This document shows positions 63,009 to 64,000 of a DNA stretch of 64,000 nucleotides, one piece after another (positions within the stretch are counted from its first letter, which is position 1; each line of letters opens with the position of its first letter). A program made the translations under genes and the position numbers. Source of the DNA: Variovorax sp. Root318D1 (GTDB lineage: Bacteria > Pseudomonadota > Gammaproteobacteria > Burkholderiales > Burkholderiaceae_C); NCBI RefSeq assembly GCF_001424835.1, contig NZ_LMCQ01000023.1, positions 127,471-191,470 on the forward strand. The letters run 5' to 3'. The notes beneath the pieces are model-generated. The model did not search any database and was not told the DNA's origin. It saw only the letters and a program-made list of their open reading frames with translations.

Positions 63009-64000
63009 GAAATCTCACTCTCCCCAGGCGCAACCAGTCGCTGCAGCATCGGCTGTCGCTTCAGCACCGCGTCGCGCGGCCCGGCGTCGAGAACCCGGCC
63101 GGCTTCCATCACCACCACGGTGTCGAAGCGATCGAGCAGGCTCAGGCGATGGATCGACGCGATCACGCAGGCGCGTGGGAAGGCATTGGCAATTCGCTCC
63201 AGCACACGCGCCTCGGTGCCGGCGTCGAGCGCGCTGGTGGGCTCGTCGAGCAACAGCAGTGAACTGCCCTCGGCCGCCAGAACGCCGCGCGCCAGGCAAA
63301 GGCGCTGGCGCTGCCCGCCTGACAGGTTGAAGCCGCGTTCGGACACGGACGTTTCGAGGTCGCCATTCGTGGCCCTGAGCACTTCGTCGAACGCGCTCAC
63401 GTGCAGTGCCGCGCGCAGCGCGTCGTCGGAGAGCGGTTGGCCAAACGAAAGGTTTTCGCGGACGCTGGCTTCGAACACTTCGGTTTCCTGCGGGATGAGC
63501 GTGGCGATGCGGCGCAGCTGCGTCCAATCGGCCGGCCGGCCGTCGATGGAAAGCGTGCCTCCGTGCGGTGCGTACAGGCCCGCCAGCACGCGCAGCAAGG
63601 TGCTCTTGCCGCCGCCGCTTGGGCCGACGAGCGCGATGCGTTCGCCGCGGCGAAGCGTCAGCGTCACGGCCTCGAGGCCACCACGCACCGGCTCGCCGTC
63701 GGACGGCGCTGCCGAGCCGCGTGGAGCGTAGTTCCATTGCAACGCTTCGATCTCCAGCGTCTTCCACGCAGCATCGGGATCAATGCGCTCATGTTCGGGC
63801 ACCCGGTCGGGCGGGTTTTCTTCCGCACTGCCGATGGGCGCCTGCCAGATAGGCTCGGCACTGCTGTAGTCGGTATGCATGCGCGCGAAGAACGAAAAAT
63901 TGGCCGCAACCGACGTCACCACGCCGGCAGCCTGCTGCGCGTACTGGTAGATCATGAACACCGCGCCCAGCATCACGGCCTGGCCCGGGGTGCGTGCCTG
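63002..64000 (-). CDS. ABC exporter, ATP-binding (C-terminal) part; gene cut by window edge
   Basis: 333 residues visible; the frame stays open to the right edge. The last membrane helix ('MLGAVFMIYQYAQQAAGVV') and a complete nucleotide-binding domain are present: Walker A 'VGPSGGGKSTLL', signature 'LSGGQRQRLCLARG', Walker B 'LLLLDEPTSALD', switch His 'VIASIHRLS'. Fusion of membrane and ATPase domains indicates an exporter (lipid or drug type). A loop of about 50 residues separates the last helix from the ATPase. The stop lies inside the duplicated terminator. Confidence 0.9.
   Translation of the reverse strand, partial: QARTPGQAVMLGAVFMIYQYAQQAAGVVTSVAANFSFFARMHTDYSSAEPIWQAPIGSAEENPPDRVPEHERIDPDAAWKTLEIEALQWNYAPRGSAAPSDGEPVRGGLEAVTLTLRRGERIALVGPSGGGKSTLLRVLAGLYAPHGGTLSIDGRPADWTQLRRIATLIPQETEVFEASVRENLSFGQPLSDDALRAALHVSAFDEVLRATNGDLETSVSERGFNLSGGQRQRLCLARGVLAAEGSSLLLLDEPTSALDAGTEARVLERIANAFPRACVIASIHRLSLLDRFDTVVVMEAGRVLDAGPRDAVLKRQPMLQRLVAPGESEISQ

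Noticed and set aside
1..64000. CRISPR arrays, insertion sequences, integrases, rRNA
   Set aside because: No regularly spaced direct repeats, transposase or integrase proteins, or rRNA sequence were seen on reading both strands.

Overview
The window is GC-rich DNA whose gene content and order fit a Comamonadaceae betaproteobacterium of the Variovorax/Acidovorax type (order Burkholderiales). The fit rests on protein resemblance and gene order judged by eye; no database search was run. Most of it is ordinary chromosome with tightly packed operons. Two stretches look accessory.

Region 1 (1-8.5 kb): the 3' end of a MocR-like regulator is followed by a likely mobile block. It holds a VirD4/TraG-type IV secretion coupling ATPase, an AT-rich two-helix membrane protein, a small acidic protein overlapping the next gene, a 1158-residue protein with an N-terminal zeta-toxin kinase domain and a C-terminal tail resembling the VirD4-recruitment (XVIPCD-type) signal of X-T4SS effectors, and an unrecognised protein. 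Together they read as a coupling ATPase with its effector and immunity cargo. No VirB channel genes are in the window.

Region 2 (8.7-20 kb): trmB, gluQ and a renalase-like flavoprotein; then a LysR regulator divergent from a redox/quinone-type set (pirin, DoxX, flavodoxin-like protein, second pirin) with an array of inverted half-sites between; trhO; and dnaE.

Region 3 (20-26.5 kb): two translationally coupled genes, an M48-like metalloprotease and a 1743-residue DUF4011/SF1 helicase with a C-terminal Vsr/REase-like domain. They sit between dnaE and a cell-wall/Tol block. This is the best candidate in the window for an undescribed defence-type system.

Region 4 (26.5-36.2 kb, minus strand): ribD, ribE, a RibB with a degenerate GTP cyclohydrolase II half (RibBX), ribH, nusB, an aminotransferase, ybgC, tolQ, tolR, tolA and an FtsI-type transpeptidase. 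Many junctions are 4-nt stop/start overlaps, so riboflavin synthesis, transcription antitermination and envelope maintenance appear to share one long transcription unit.

Region 5 (36.3-43.5 kb, plus strand): a minor-pilin/tip-adhesin operon of type IV pili, pilV-pilW-pilX-pilY1-pilE-fimT. It is followed on the minus strand by nrdR, glyA and a soluble lytic transglycosylase.

Region 6 (46.3-64 kb): an intergenic stretch of about 600 bp with a promoter-like site and a strong terminator that may encode a small RNA; DUF748 and DUF349 proteins; a minus-strand cluster (TPR protein, two cyclophilins, lpxH, mtfA); a plus-strand run cysS, alkA-like glycosylase, accA, tilS, lysC, tRNA-Ser(GCT); a duplicated terminator; and the 3' part of an ABC exporter on the minus strand. 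No CRISPR array, insertion sequence, rRNA or integrase was seen.
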